A DNA stretch of 64,000 nt from Balamuthia mandrillaris (lineage: Eukaryota > Discosea > Longamoebia > Balamuthiidae). The DNA lies in contig JAVKOQ010000002.1 in the NCBI GenBank assembly GCA_031835245.1, forward strand, positions 112,501-176,500, given 5' to 3'. Numbering within the stretch: the first letter of the stretch is position 1; the number at the start of each line of letters is the position of its first letter. Below the pieces are notes generated by a model, which saw only the letters and a list, made by a program, of their open reading frames with translations, was not told the DNA's origin and ran no database searches. Made by a program: the position numbers and the translations under genes. Of this stretch, positions 1 to 11,799 are shown one piece after another.

Positions 1-2
1 TT

Positions 3-2071
3 CACTTCGGAGAGAGCATCGGAGGGGGTGGCAACGTGGGAGTCGGATTGGAAGGCCGGCGAACATCACTGGTCACTCTGCTTCGGCACTTTCGGTGGTG
101 GCTGGTGTTGGCGATCTCGTTTATCCTCGTATGGTTGGTGGCGTTGCATAGACTCACCCCAGGGGAGAGCTCCTGGCCCGGGATGAACCTAGCGCAAAAG
201 CGGATACTACTTCCACGGAGCGACCACAAAGGCACAAGCACAAACGAACTAAAAGAAACAAACAAAGAAGAACTCAACAATAACCATGCGCCAAGTAACG
301 CTGTTCCTCTATTTTTCCCAGTACTTTGGTAGCTGACTGATTCTATCCTCTTTGCAAGCTTATGAGGAGACAAATGATGAGCCTCTACCGAGAGCGTTTC
401 CAGTTCTGCTCTCCAACTCAAACTGCGGTCAAAGAGACGATCCAGAGCAGTTCTTCTGCGTCAATATGTGTGATTTGAGCTGCAAGAAGCAACGACCGAA
501 AGAGGAGGCCATGCCGATTGCTGAGGCAGAAAAAGAGTGGCTCCTGTTCCGGAGAAACCTAACCTATCCGCCTGTTGTAGTCGGCTATCCAAAGTTTATT
601 GTGGAGGAGGACAGAACGGCATTTCTGGCGATGTATCAGGTGAAGGACTACATTAAGGAGCATAGTTTTAGCGAATGCATCAACCACTTGGGTAATACGT
701 CTACGTTCTTCTTGTTTGTTCTGCTCCTTATTCTCATGATCTTTCGTTTCAAAACAAAACAGGTGAAGTAACATGCAAACGGATAAACTCATCTGGAAAG
801 TACGACGCATCCAATAACTTGCTCTTCTCCAGCAAAAAGTTCCTTCACGGAGAGGTTTCTCTACTGCGTAACGCTTTCTATAACGGCGCCCCAGACGCCA
901 ACTTTGGCAAGATGCAGTGCGGTCCCGGCTCTGACTACCACTGGCTCAAACCAGCTTCTTCCAAACCACCTTCACGCTCCAGTCCTCAAGCGGTGGAGAA
1001 GATGGTGGTGCTTTGTGGCCCGCAAACATATGCCTTTCAGCATTGGATAGACAGAGGATTGTCCAAGTTGGTTCAGGTTTGGGATTGGGTGTCGCAGAAC
1101 CCAACAGCCAAGGTACTAGCCAGCGGCCAACGACAAGCTGTTGTGAACGACTTGTGGCAACGATCTGGTTACGCTCTTTCTTTCTTATCTATTTAACTTT
1201 TCCTCTTATGTACTTTTTCTCCTTCTCTCTCTCTCTCTCTCTCTCTTTCTCTTTCTCTTTCTCTTTCTCTTTCTCTTTCTCTTTCTCTTTCTCTTTCTCT
1301 TTCTCTCTTTCAACAATTAGGGGTGGAAAAGACACGGCTGGTAGATGTGAATCAAGCTACTGGAACAGTGATCACAGAGGAGCTGGTCTTTCCCTGCGTG
1401 GCACCTCACTACCATCCAATCGTCTATCAGGAAGCTCGCCGAAGACTGGGAATACTGGACATACCTTCAAAGTCCAATGTAAGAAACAAAGTGGTGTATT
1501 TGAGTCGCAATGTTGGGAAAAACACTGGAAGAAAGGTTCTTAATGAAAACAATGTTCGGTGAGCTATTCCTTCTCTTGTTCTGGCGTTTCTTTGTCAAAC
1601 CTAACTGTACCTTCCTTTCTGCATTCAGAGCTGCACTGACCAACTTTTTTGCCGACCGAAGAGAGGAGCTGGTCATCTTTGACCACTCCCAATTCCCTTC
1701 CCTCTCCTCCGTCATAGGATGGTTCAACAACAACGCCATCGCCCTGATAGGCCCTCACGGAGGCGCCTTTTACAACATGTTCTACTGTGCGGCAGACACG
1801 TTGGTGGTGGAGTTCTTTCCGTATCACGGGAGTGCTAGTGACAAAGGCAAAACATCGGGAATAAGATTCCCTGGAGGCACATGGTGGCCCGCTATGTTCA
1901 CTGGAATGAATTACTATCAGGTTAGTTTCGCTCTCTCTGCTCTCTCGCAAAGGAAAGAGGTGGCTAAGCGTATGTACCAAAAAGGTGCCGGTTCAGTCTG
2001 CAAGTGCTGGAGACATCGTGATACCGATAGAGAAGATGCTGCAAATCCTGGACAAGGAGCTAACGGGCTGA
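3..2071 (+). CDS. GT61-family glycosyltransferase, Golgi/ER type II membrane protein (5' partial)
   Basis: Likely transfers a sugar to protein or glycan in the secretory pathway; GT61 is the family of EOGT and plant xylosyltransferases. Exons: <3-294, 359-691, 763-1167, 1321-1558, 1629-1920 and probably 1958-2071. Phases agree across each junction and all introns are GT-AG. The frame is open to the left edge with no ATG before the membrane anchor, so the start lies outside the window. A hydrophobic segment (about 20 residues, encoded near 96-160) follows a basic stretch, as in a type II anchor. The catalytic-domain hallmark is in exon 5: an IGPHGGAFYNMFYC block followed by VVEFFP, matching the conserved GT61 GpHGa...N...E pattern. 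The last intron (37 nt) is unusually short, so the C-terminus is the least certain part. Substrate unknown. Confidence 0.8.
1225..1311. repeat. CT / TTTCTC simple repeat inside a GT61 intron
   Basis: A (CT)n run passes into a (TTTCTC)n run just before the acceptor CAACAATTAG of intron 3. It acts as an expanded polypyrimidine tract on the sense strand. Confidence 0.9.
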
Positions 2072-2238
2072 ATGGGTAATGGGCCAACTGGTTAGCTCTA
2101 TAACGTCTGCCCAATCACAATTCAGAACGTCGTTTGATCGAGTATCCTTGTTTGGTAATAGCGTGCCTTTTGATCTATCTGTGTTGTTTGTGAGAAAGTA
2201 AGAGTTTGGAAGCAAAAACAACCACCAGGAAAGTGAAG

Positions 2239-3243
2239 ATGAGGCTGCTGTCTCAAGGCTTCCCGTTGGTCATGTTTTGGGTCGGCCTAGGGTTAGGCTT
2301 GAGCTTTGGTTATTTCGACGTGTTCTCTTCAAGACCTTCGTCCTCTTCTTCGTCATCAGCTCCTTCCTTTTCAGCGTTTTCTGAACCCGCTTTCTCGTCA
2401 CCTCCAACCGTGAACACCCGGGAATACGAACCTCCGATCACAGCACAACCACATCACCCTCCTCCCCAGAAGCACCTGCATCAGCAAGCACAAATAAGCG
2501 CCTCGATCGTCAGCCAACTACAAGCTTATCTCGATGCGTCCCGTGGTGGAGCCCCCTCTCTTCCTTATCTCTCTCCCCCTGGCACTCCTCCAAAGGTGTT
2601 TGGTCTAGGCCTCTCTAAAACTGGCACCACTTCTCTCAAAGAAGCGTTGCAGGTTTTGGGAGTGAACTGCCACAAACAAACTGGAATCATGAACGACGTC
2701 TTCACATCGCGGCACCAACCGTTCAGCATCGACGTCATCCGACGCTTTGACCAGCTCGAGTCAGTGACCGACCTGCCGCTACCCTACTTCTTTGAGGAAC
2801 TGGCCTTCATCTATCCTGATGCCCAATTCGTGTTGACCGTTCGTGATCCTGCTTCTTGGTGGAGATCCTTCGAAGCTCACATCCAGCGAAACAAAATCAG
2901 TTCGTCTGGTAGTACGGAAGGAGTTCGGCAGAACCTCAGGATCCTTCACTATGGGGGCGTTAATCCATCACAGTACGTGGCTGTGAAGGCGTTTCTCCGG
3001 CACAACCAGCTTGTACAGTCGCTCATTCCGCCAGAGCGGCTCCTGGTGTTGGATGTCGCGAAGGAAGGAGAGACAGGAGAAGCTTTCGCAAAGCTTTGCA
3101 GGTTTTTAGGGGTGGCGGAGAGCAAGTGTCCTTCGGGGGCATTTCCTCATGCAAACCAGATGCCCAGTAGGCAAAAGAATGAAGGCTTGAGAGAGGGAAG
3201 GGACGGCAGGAGAGGAAGAGATGAGGATGATGAAGATATCTAG
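2239..3243 (+). CDS. Membrane-anchored P-loop sulfotransferase-like protein
   Basis: Single-exon gene of 334 residues. The ATG at 2239 precedes an N-terminal hydrophobic anchor (roughly residues 7-27). A Ser/Pro/His-rich stem follows, then a globular domain from about residue 115. The sulfate-donor (PAPS) 5'-phosphosulfate-binding loop is visible as FGLGLSKTGTTSL near residues 120-133. A 3'-phosphate-binding-like segment, VLTVRDPASWWRSF, is near residue 197. This layout fits the sulfotransferase family related to Sulfotransfer_4, which also includes proteins of uncertain substrate. The C-terminus is charged and low complexity (R/G/D/E). It follows the glycosyltransferase on the same strand by about 170 bases, so both may act on glycans in the Golgi; that link is inference. 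Confidence 0.78.
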   Translation: MRLLSQGFPLVMFWVGLGLGLSFGYFDVFSSRPSSSSSSSAPSFSAFSEPAFSSPPTVNTREYEPPITAQPHHPPPQKHLHQQAQISASIVSQLQAYLDASRGGAPSLPYLSPPGTPPKVFGLGLSKTGTTSLKEALQVLGVNCHKQTGIMNDVFTSRHQPFSIDVIRRFDQLESVTDLPLPYFFEELAFIYPDAQFVLTVRDPASWWRSFEAHIQRNKISSSGSTEGVRQNLRILHYGGVNPSQYVAVKAFLRHNQLVQSLIPPERLLVLDVAKEGETGEAFAKLCRFLGVAESKCPSGAFPHANQMPSRQKNEGLREGRDGRRGRDEDDEDI

Positions 3244-3885
3244 TGTGAGGGAAGCTACAGAGGTTGATAAAGAGGAAGCCGGAAGAACAGACAGGAATCA
3301 AGGGAAGTGTCAAGGAATCTATGATGATGAAACAACAGGAAGCATCATAACACAAACTTTCGTCATATCGCACCTCTCTTTCTCGTATCTAATTCTTTTG
3401 CTCTCTTTCTCTGTCTCTCTCCCTTTCGTTCTCTCGCGTGTATCGTAAGTTCACAATGCTGAAGAATTTTTTCCTCTGAAAAGTTTTTATATCTGGTTGC
3501 CGACATATCACTCTCATCTAGAGCACAGGCGGGAACTCCTTGCATGCCAATGCTCCACCTGTACCTTGAAGCTGTGAGGAAACTTCTCTCTGCAGAACAA
3601 AAGACTTACGCTCTACCCCAGGGATATTAGGTAAAGTCTGAATATTGGGGTTATTGCGATGTCGTCCAACCATGCCTGCTTGTTCTCTTCGCTGTCACCA
3701 TCAAAGAAGATATTTGTGAGCAGCGGAGAGAGAGAGAGGACCTTCATAACGTTATCCAATCACTTTTCAAAGAGATTGATCTTAATCTACCGTGACGTGT
3801 GCCAAACGGAATTTTAAACATGTAAAGAATGTTCCCATTCAAAAAAAAAAAGAAAGAAAAAAATTAGAAAAGAAAAGAAAATAAA
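3244..3885. other. Intergenic region, no gene seen
   Basis: Separates the sulfotransferase from the coiled-coil gene. An A-rich run (3841-3885) sits directly before the next ATG. No convincing ORF or RNA gene. Confidence 0.6.
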
Positions 3886-6800
3886 ATGGAACCCAACAGC
3901 GGAGGCGCGAGTGGCCCTCCTCCTCCTTCCCACACTCCTCTCTTCCTCCCTCATCATCACTCCCACCCCCACGCTCTTTCGCCCTCTCCCTTGCTGGCGG
4001 CCTCGAATCCCTACGCTCACGCTCACGCCCTCTTCTCTCCCGCGGCCTCCACGCCCACCACCCCCGCCGCCGCCCCTCACCATCATCCTCCTCCGCACCC
4101 CCAATTTTTCCTTCGCTCCAAGCTTAGGCTGCACGTCTGCATCCCGGTCTTTGCCAAGCAGTTCCTGCTGGTGGAGGCCCGCGGCAGAGCGTTGAGGGAG
4201 CTGAAGGCCAGCGTCGAGGGCCAGTTTGCGAAGCTCTACCCGCAGGCCGCCCCGCTGCACGTCCATCGGCTGCGCGATCTGAACCACTCTGACTTAGGTT
4301 CGTCTCTTTTTTTTTCTTCTCCATTTTTTTCATTTTATATTTATATTCATATTTATTTTATATTTATTTATTTATTTTTTATATTTTTATTTCGTTATTT
4401 TAAAATTTTTTTATGTTTATTTATATTTATTTTATATTTATTTTATATTTTTATGAAAAAAATAACGTTCCTGTTTTGTAGATTGGGAGCTGGCCATCGA
4501 GGAGGTCTTTGAAGATAACTCCTTTGTGGTGGTGGTCACGGAGGAGGAAGTCGCTGACGCTCAAAGCGAGCATGAGGGCGGCCAACACCTGCTGCTCCCC
4601 GCTTCCTCCGCTTCATCTTTCTATGCCTCTCCGCTTGCTTCTCCATCTTCGTTTTCTTCTCCGTTTGTTTCTCCTTCGCAACTTCATCACCCTCATTTCT
4701 CTTTTCTTTCGCAACAGCATCAACAAAATAACGGCTCAACTCTCTTTCGAACTCCGTTAAATGTTCGCTCAGCAAAAAGAAAGAGAGTGTCAACGTCTCC
4801 CACAACTACAAAAGCTGTCGCTACGTCTCCTTCAAATTTAGTTTCTGCTTCAAATGGAACAGCTGAAGCAGAAAAAGAAGTGAGAGAAGAACGAGACGAA
4901 GAGGAGGAGGAGGAAGAAGAAGCAGAGCAAGAAGAAGAGATAGCTTCGCCGTCGAGTTTAGTTGTCACGAAACGAGCGAGAAAGAACGGTGAAGAACCAC
5001 CTAAACAACAAGAACAAGAGATGGAGAAAAGGGAAACACAAAGGAAGACGACTAAAAGAACAGAGACTGAAACGTGTGCCAAACGAATTTTGGAAGATGG
5101 AGAAGATGACGAACAAGAAGCGAAAGAACAAAAACGAAAAGCAAAAGAAAAAGAGGAAGAAGAAAAATTGGCCGAAGAAAAGAGAAAGAAGGAAGAGGCA
5201 GAGAGAAAGAAGAAGGAAGAGGTGGAGAACGAGAAACGAAGGAAAGAAGAAGAGAAAGAGAAACGAAAGAAAGAAGAGGAAGAAGAGAAAAGAAGAATAG
5301 AAGAAGAGGAAGAACAAAAAAGAAAACAAGAAGAAGAACGCAAGAGAACAGAGGAGTTGGAACGAATAAAAAGAGAGGAAGAAGCTAAGAAAAAAGCGGA
5401 AGCGGAAGAAGCAAAGCGGAAAAAAGCTGAAGAGTTAGAACGAAAGAAAAAGGAAAGAGAAGAGAGAAAACGAATACGGGAAGAAGAACGTCAAAAAAAA
5501 CTAGAAGAAGCGAAACGAAAGAAGGAAGAAGAAGCAGAGCGAAAGAGACAAGAAGAGGAAGAAAGATTAAAGAAAGAAGCCGAAGAAAAGAAAAAGAAGG
5601 AAGAAGAAATGCTAAGACAAGAAGAGGAAAGAGCGAAAAAGGCAGAAGAAGAAAGGAAAAAGAAGGAAGCAGAGGAAAGAGAGAAGGAAGAGCAAGAGAG
5701 AAAAAAGAAAGAAGAGGAAGAAAGAATTAAGAAAGCGGAAGAACAGAAGAATAAGGAAGAGGAAGCAAAGCGGAAGAAAGAAGAAGCCAGACAGAAGAAA
5801 GAAGAAGAAAAGCGTAAGCGAGAAGAAGAGCGGAAACGGAAGAGAGAAGAAGCCAGACTCAAGAAAGAGGAAGAAAAGCGCAAACGAGCCGAAGCAGCAG
5901 AACTGAAAAAGAAAGAAGAAGCGGAGCGCAAGCTTAAAGCGGCAGAAGAAGCGAAGCGAAAGAGAGAAGAAGAGGAAGCTAAAAAGAACAAGGAGGAGGA
6001 CGAAGAAAAACGTCTACAAGAGGAAGAACGACAAAGAAGGGAGGATGAACTGGCAAAGTATTGCAGAAAACCAAGTCAGAGGGTTCCAGAAGAGAAACTA
6101 GAAGAAATCCGACTAATTCTCCAACAACAACCAAAACGAAAAAGAAGAGAACCAAAAAAATCATCTTCACCAGGGAGTGAAGCGGAAGCAGAAGAAGACG
6201 ATGAAGAAGATCCGTTGTTATCTGCTTCTCAGCAGCAAGAGGAAATGGCCAGCGAGGGAATGGAAGTTGTGAACAACGACGAAGATGCCAACAAGGAAGA
6301 GAGTGAAGGTTCCAGCGAAGAGGAAGAAGAGGACGAAGAGGACGAAGAGGAAGAAGAGGAAGAAGACAATGAAGAGACACAACTAAGCGAAAGCCAAAAA
6401 AACGAATTGGAGGAGCGGTCGACCCAAACAAACATGAAGAGCGATCTCCCTCCTCCTCTTATTTTCGCCTCTCCTCCTTCATCATCTTCCTCCTCTTCCA
6501 AATCATCTTCCGACGACGGACTGAATCATGAAGAAGAAGATGATGATGATAGTGATGAAAGTGATGATGAAAGCTCTTCTGAAGAAGAGGAAGACGTTGC
6601 GTTCAAAGGGGTTCGCCTTACTCCTTCCAAACTCCCTCCAACAGCAATCACCAAAAGAGCGAAACAACCGCGCAAACGTGCTTCTCGTCGAACCAACACA
6701 AACAGCACAAAAGCAAACACATCCACAAAGAAGAAAACGGCTTCATCTGCTTCTTCCGAAACGCCAACGACTGCTTCTATCGCGACTCCAGCTCTCTCCA

Positions 6801-6886
6801 CTCCTTCTCTCATTCTCGCGAATCTCAACACCACTTTTCCAACACTCACGAAGACCTCGCGACGAACAGCGACGCGAAAGACGTAA
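3886..6886 (+). CDS. Net1/Tof2/Dnt1-like N-terminal domain with long K/E-rich coiled coil (nucleolar-type protein)
   Basis: Exons 3886-4297 and 4482-6886 join in phase 1 to give 938 residues. The N-terminus is Pro/His-rich. A folded segment of about 80 residues follows, spanning the splice junction: LRLHVCIPVFAKQFLLVEA, then LYPQAAPLHVHRLRDL, then EEVFEDNSFVVVV. This resembles the ubiquitin-like N-terminal domain of yeast Net1/Tof2/Dnt1 (Cdc14-anchoring nucleolar proteins) and, more distantly, coilin. After a Ser-rich linker come about 370 residues of almost pure K/E/R heptads, probably a single long helix or coiled coil. Acidic stretches and a basic, Thr/Ser-rich tail follow, typical of nucleolar proteins. 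The intron is extremely AT-rich. The domain match is by eye; low-complexity bias makes whole-protein similarity unreliable. Confidence 0.7.
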
Positions 6887-6964
6887 AACGTTTTGTTGAA
6901 GCACCAAAAAGCATGCAAGCAAAATAAATAAGTTTTTCTTTTAAAAAAAAGAGAAAGAAAAGTG

Positions 6965-8586
6965 TTAGTCGAATTTGGGATAGAGCCACTCTTGGAAGCG
7001 ACGAGAATAGTATGTAGGTTCGACGGTGGATAAAGTTGCTTTGGGGCTGGCCAGAGCGGTTCGTTTCCAAAAGGAAGCCATTCTCTTCTTTACTGCGTAG
7101 TTGCAAAGAATGTCTATAATTCCTATCAAGTAAATTTCTTCTCCAGTTGATGATTTAACTTTTGGAAGAAAGTGAGACAGAAGCAAAGAAAGGAAGAGGC
7201 GAAGGAAGAAAGAAGACTTACTTCCACGAAGAAAGATATCCCTGTCGTCAAGTTGGAGTTCTGGTTCTTGTTCTCCTGTCTCGTCTTCGTTGCTAGCTTT
7301 GTGTTTTTTTAACTTTTTTGCAATTTTGTGGTGCAGCTTCTTATTCTTTTTCTTTTTCGTCCTCTTTGCGAGAGATGCAGCATCTTCGTCGTCATCTGTT
7401 TCATCTGTTTGAACCGAATGGATGCCCACCAATAAACTGTAATCCATAATACCTGCTGACTCCAATAACTGTAAAAATTCCTTAGCAAAGTTTTCAAAAG
7501 AGGTAACCAGAGAGAACGGAAAGAGGTGAAACAAACCTTGCAATCTTTTTCCATTTCTTCGAATAAAACCTGCTTAAGCTGCTCTCCTACATGAAATACA
7601 CGACCCGACTCCACGAAATCGACGTCTTTCAACACGTGACGCGGCTTCTTCTTCTCCTCTTCTGTCGCCTTTCGCTTCCGCGTTGCTCCCTTCAGATCGA
7701 ACACAAAGTCCAACCGAAGCGAAGCGGTGCTGAAGATGTTGTGTTGAATTACGACATGAAGCGGTGAAGCTCTTCCTCCTCCACCTCCTCCTCCTGAAAA
7801 GGCCAAACGGTAATGGCCCAACATTCGCGCCAACAAAGAGCGAGGGTTTTCTCTCATGTGCTTTATTATATCCACGCTTGGTGGATTAGCCATGAATTCA
7901 TGTCGACAAAGAAGAACGAAAGAAAGAAGAACGAACTTGATGGTAGCTGGGAAGAAGTCGTCGAAGAGCTTGGGACTCGGCCACGGGTAACGTTTTGAGG
8001 ATGAACCGTTGATCCTTTGAGAAAAGAAATAAACTTCCGCCTATTTTTCTAAAGTTTTTAGAAACGGGTTGGAAAGAAACACACGGGGAGAGAAAGTTTA
8101 CTTTTGCCACTAAGCCCTTTCTGCAACGAGGAGGACTCATTTTCGATCAACGTTTCCTTCCACGAGCTCTGTTATTTTTTTAAAAAAAATTAAGGAAAAA
8201 AAAACAGAAAGGGAGGAGATAAGGTGTACCACATAATCAGAGGCAGAGAAACCAAACATTTGGCGCAGCGAGGTGTAAGCAACCGGTGAGTAGGCCTTTA
8301 TCACCATTTTTGATTTTAAATCGGTTGTCCTATTGTTGTTATTATTTTAAAAAAAAAACAATTAAAAGAAAAAGAGGAAAAGAGATTAATCTAAAGAAAA
8401 AACAAACCGACTTTTGTAAATGTGTTTCTCACGAAAGATATCTTTGCGCTCCTCCATCTCTTCTCCTTCTTCTTCTTCTATTTCGTTGACTGAGTAGAGA
8501 AAGGCTTTCATGAGCGCTTGGCTCAGCAAACTCGCTGCCGCCTCTCTGTTTGGCCGAACAGCCTCTCCTCCTCTGTCTTCTTCCAT
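6965..8586 (-). CDS. Phosphatidylinositol phosphate kinase (PIPK family)
   Basis: Phosphorylates a phosphatidylinositol monophosphate to a bisphosphate, acting in membrane signalling and actin control. Seven exons on the minus strand: 8586-8408, 8329-8230, 8168-8102, 8040-7937, 7860-7537, 7480-7222 and 7158-6965, giving 408 residues with every phase consistent. Motifs in order: YSPVAYTSLRQMFGF, SGKSGSLFLFSKDQRFILKTL (nucleotide loop and catalytic Lys), a DLKG motif, IMDYSLLVGIH (signature of the family) and IGIIDIL near the end. A Lys-rich insert with KKKKNKK sits between MDYSLLVGIH and the last catalytic block. It is essentially a bare kinase core with no MORN repeats or FYVE domain. Type I versus type II specificity cannot be told by eye. 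Confidence 0.92.
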
Positions 8587-8867
8587 CTTTCGAATTTTTT
8601 TTCATTCATTTTTTTGAATTAAATGAGAGCATTCTTTGCATTTCTCGCATATTTCAAATATTTAGCATTTCACAACGATGATTGAGGGGTTAATCTTTTC
8701 TTACTCGAGGAGTCATTTATTCACACTTAAAATTCATCTCTACATCATTTGCAGCGAAGAAGAACAGAGAGAAAAGAAGCAGAGAGAGAGGAAGAAATAA
8801 AAGAACAAGGCATATAGAAATAAACGAAAAGATGGTTGTCATGGATTGCGCCGTAAACGCTTCCTGC

Positions 8868-10925
8868 TTAAGAACGTTGGCCAGGATAAGTAGAAGCGGA
8901 GGCACCGCCAGCAGAAGAAGGAGAAGGGCTCATCGGCTGATAAGGAGCGTGCATGCCCATCGGGATGTACTGCGGCGGGGCGGCAGCATACATACCACCC
9001 TGAGGAGGGTGAGGGGCCATCATGTAGGCCTGCGGGGGCGCATAGTACGCATAGTGCTGTGGTGGCATCGCTGAGATAGGCATTTGCGGTGCTGATGTAT
9101 CTTGTTGGGAAGATCTGTTTTGTTGGTTTGTTTGCGGATTTGTCATTTAAGGGAAACAGGGCAGAGAGTAGAACGCGAAGAGAAGAAACGAGACGATAGA
9201 GGGTGGAGGAAGAAGAAAGAAATACCTCTTGGAGCTGCTAGAAGACTTGGACGAAGAAGAAGATTTCTTGGATTTACTGCCGCTGCTGCTCTTTAAGTCC
9301 TCGTCCTCCTCGCTCTCGGTCTCCTCATCGTCATCGTCATGATCCTCGTCCTCTCTGCCTCCGCCGCTGCCAAACAGTCTCGACCAGAGGGAGGAGCCAC
9401 CAGAGGACTTGTCGCCACCACTTGATGAGGATGAACTATCTTTGTCGCCTGTTACAGATGTACCCAACAAAAGATCTAGATTTCGTTAGTTTTTGTTCTC
9501 TCCTCTCTGTTTTTTTAATCTTCTTTAAAATTATGACGCACCTGTATGAAAGCCGGCAAGCGGGGCACTGGTAGAAGTAACAGAAGAAGACCTCTTCTTC
9601 GACGAGGAAGAGGAAGTCATCTTCGTTAACGCCTCGGGGTTTATTTTTTCTCTCTTCAGATAAAGAGCCTGCAAGCGTCTTGCGTATTCCTCGTCAGCTT
9701 GCGCTTGCGCGTCTTGCTTTGGTTGAGGAGTGGTTGCCTCCGCGTTGAACTGCATTTGAAGGCGTTTCGCCAGTTCTTCATCCGACAAAGCAGACGAAGA
9801 AGATGATGCGATAGGGTGTGAAGAAGTGGTAGAAGATGTGGAAGACTTTCTCTTGCTCTTCTTCTTTTTCTTTGGGCTAGAAGGAGCGACTAACGGCTGT
9901 GAAGTGCTCTTGGAATAACCATTCGTCGAAGCAGACACCGAAGAAGTGGAGGAAGAGTAATGATGTTGAGCGAGTTCTTTGGTGACGATCTCCAAGGCGA
10001 CCAACCTGCTCTCTACCGACTCGGTGAACTTGTTCATCTGGCGGACGTGCTCCTGGAATTGGGCCATCATGCCCTCCATCATTTTCTTGAGCTTCTCTGC
10101 CTCTGTTTGAGGATTCGGATAGCTTTCCAACAGGCTTTGTAAGTTGTCGCTGCCACTAACGGATTTAGGCTGCTGTTGATAGGCAGAGGGTTGTGGTTGT
10201 GGTTGTGGTTGCTGTTGTGGTTGTGGTTGTGGAGCGTAACCACTTCCTCCTCCAAGTTGTGGGAGATGGTACGAAAGAGAGCCTTGTTGCTGAGGAGGCT
10301 GTTGTCGCTCGTGTTGTTGTTGATGGTACGCTTGTTGTGGTTGTTGGTGTTGAGGTTGTTGAGGTTGATGATGAGAGGGGGCCGAGTAAGAAGGGAAAGA
10401 GGAGGTGGAGGAAGAGGGAGTGTTTTGTGGTGGAGGCGGTTGGTGGTGGTAAGCAGGGGCTCCATACGATCCAGAAGATGGGGGCGAAACGGAGGCGGGA
10501 CGTTGTTGTTGCTGCTGCTGCTGTTGAGGTACAGAAGGAGAAGAAGAGGAAGAGGCAGAAGGAGCTATCGAAGGATACTGAGAAGGAGTAGAGGGAGAAG
10601 GGGAAGAAAAATAGGAAGGAGGATTCTCCTCTTTGGGTCCCGAAGCAGGTTTGTTGCCGCCAGCGCTAGGAGTAGCCGTCGATGAGGAGGAGGGTGAGGC
10701 CGTAGAGGCGAGAGAGGAGGAAGTAGAGGAAGAAGGTCTGTCCAACAGAAAACTGGCAAAATCAAAAGAGGAAGCGCTCTTTGGGGCTTGTGGTTGTTGT
10801 TGGTGTTGGGAGGAAGAAACATTTACATTGGAAATGGTGGCGCCACTGCTTTGTGGCTGTTGATGTTGTTGCGCAGTGGTGTACGTGGGACCGTCAAACG
10901 AAGGGAGCGGGTAAGGAGCGTCCAT
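8868..10925 (-). CDS. Q/P/S-rich low-complexity protein of unknown function
   Basis: Not recognised. Exons 10925-9542, 9448-9226 and 9114-8868 join in frame to give 617 residues. The N-terminal two thirds is Ser/Pro/Gln-rich with poly-Gln and PQ runs, probably disordered. It is interrupted by one helical stretch (AEKLKKMMEGMMAQFQEHV onwards) that could form a short coiled coil. Two similar motifs, SDEELAKRLQMQFNAE and ADEEYARRLQALYL, resemble ubiquitin-interacting or related short helices found in ubiquitin-pathway scaffolds. An acidic and Ser-rich segment (exon 2) and a Tyr/Pro/Met-rich tail (PPQAYMMAPHPPQGG) complete it. The gene model is well supported by splice phases; the function is not. 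Confidence 0.7.
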
Positions 10926-11799
10926 TTTGTTTTTTTAAAGTAGTGTATGCCTCTGTTCGATTTCGAAAAAAATCAAAGCGAATGGGTTCGATGTTTTTTC
11001 AGCTCTGTCGCTGCCTCTCAAGTGGTAGTAAGTACTTGTTGTTTTTTTTCAGGCGGCCAAACGATTCTTCTCTGTGGTGTGTGTGTGCGCGCGCAAACAG
11101 AAGAACCAAAAGCCTCCTGTCAAAAAAAAAAAGCAGAGAGAGAAGAAAAAAAGCAAGAGAGGAGAATACGAAAACAAACGTCAGTCTGTGTGTGTGAGGA
11201 ACCTCGAAAGAAAAATAAAAAATAACAAAAAATCAAACTGAGACTGAGATTCGTGTCGAAAAGTTTTCCTCCTCTTTTTTCTCTCCTTCAAAAACATTTT
11301 TTTTAAAAAAAAAATGAAGTTGGAACACTTCACGCGCACCTTTTGTTTTGTTGTTTTTTTTTTTCTGTGTTTGCACGTATGTGTATGTGTGTGTGTGGAA
11401 GAAAAACAAAAAAAACTATGTTCGAGACCCAACTAACCTTCCTTGTTGTTCCCCTCGTTGGGTGTGGTTTTTTCTGGCCCGTTTTCTGACTCGCAGAAAT
11501 CTCCACAAAACCAAAAAAAAAACAAACTTGTGAGGAGACGTCACTTTTCGCTGGGCAAAACAAAAAAAATTTTTTTCTCGAGTCGTGTCGACGTTAGCAG
11601 AGGTGGTCGGCAATAAATCGGGAAAATTCGCACGAAGCAAAAAAAAAAGGATAGAAAAAAGAAAAGCGGGAAGAAGGAAGGAGTTCAAGCGATCTACTGT
11701 TTTTTCTCGCTCTTCTTCTTTTATTTTTTTCTTCGTTATTTATTTATTTTTCGGTTTTAACGTTACTCCGGCCTTTCGTTCGTTGCACTGAGCTTATCC
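10926..11799. other. Intergenic region between divergent genes
   Basis: Lies between the starts of the Q-rich gene (-) and TSR2 (+). It is rich in T and A homopolymers and CA/TG runs and probably holds both promoters. No ORF with believable coding character; no telomere-like motif seen here. Confidence 0.55.

Noticed and set aside
4958..5991. Long antisense Phe/Ser/Leu-rich ORFs opposite the K/E-rich coil
   Set aside because: Mirror frames of a low-complexity coding region, not separate genes.
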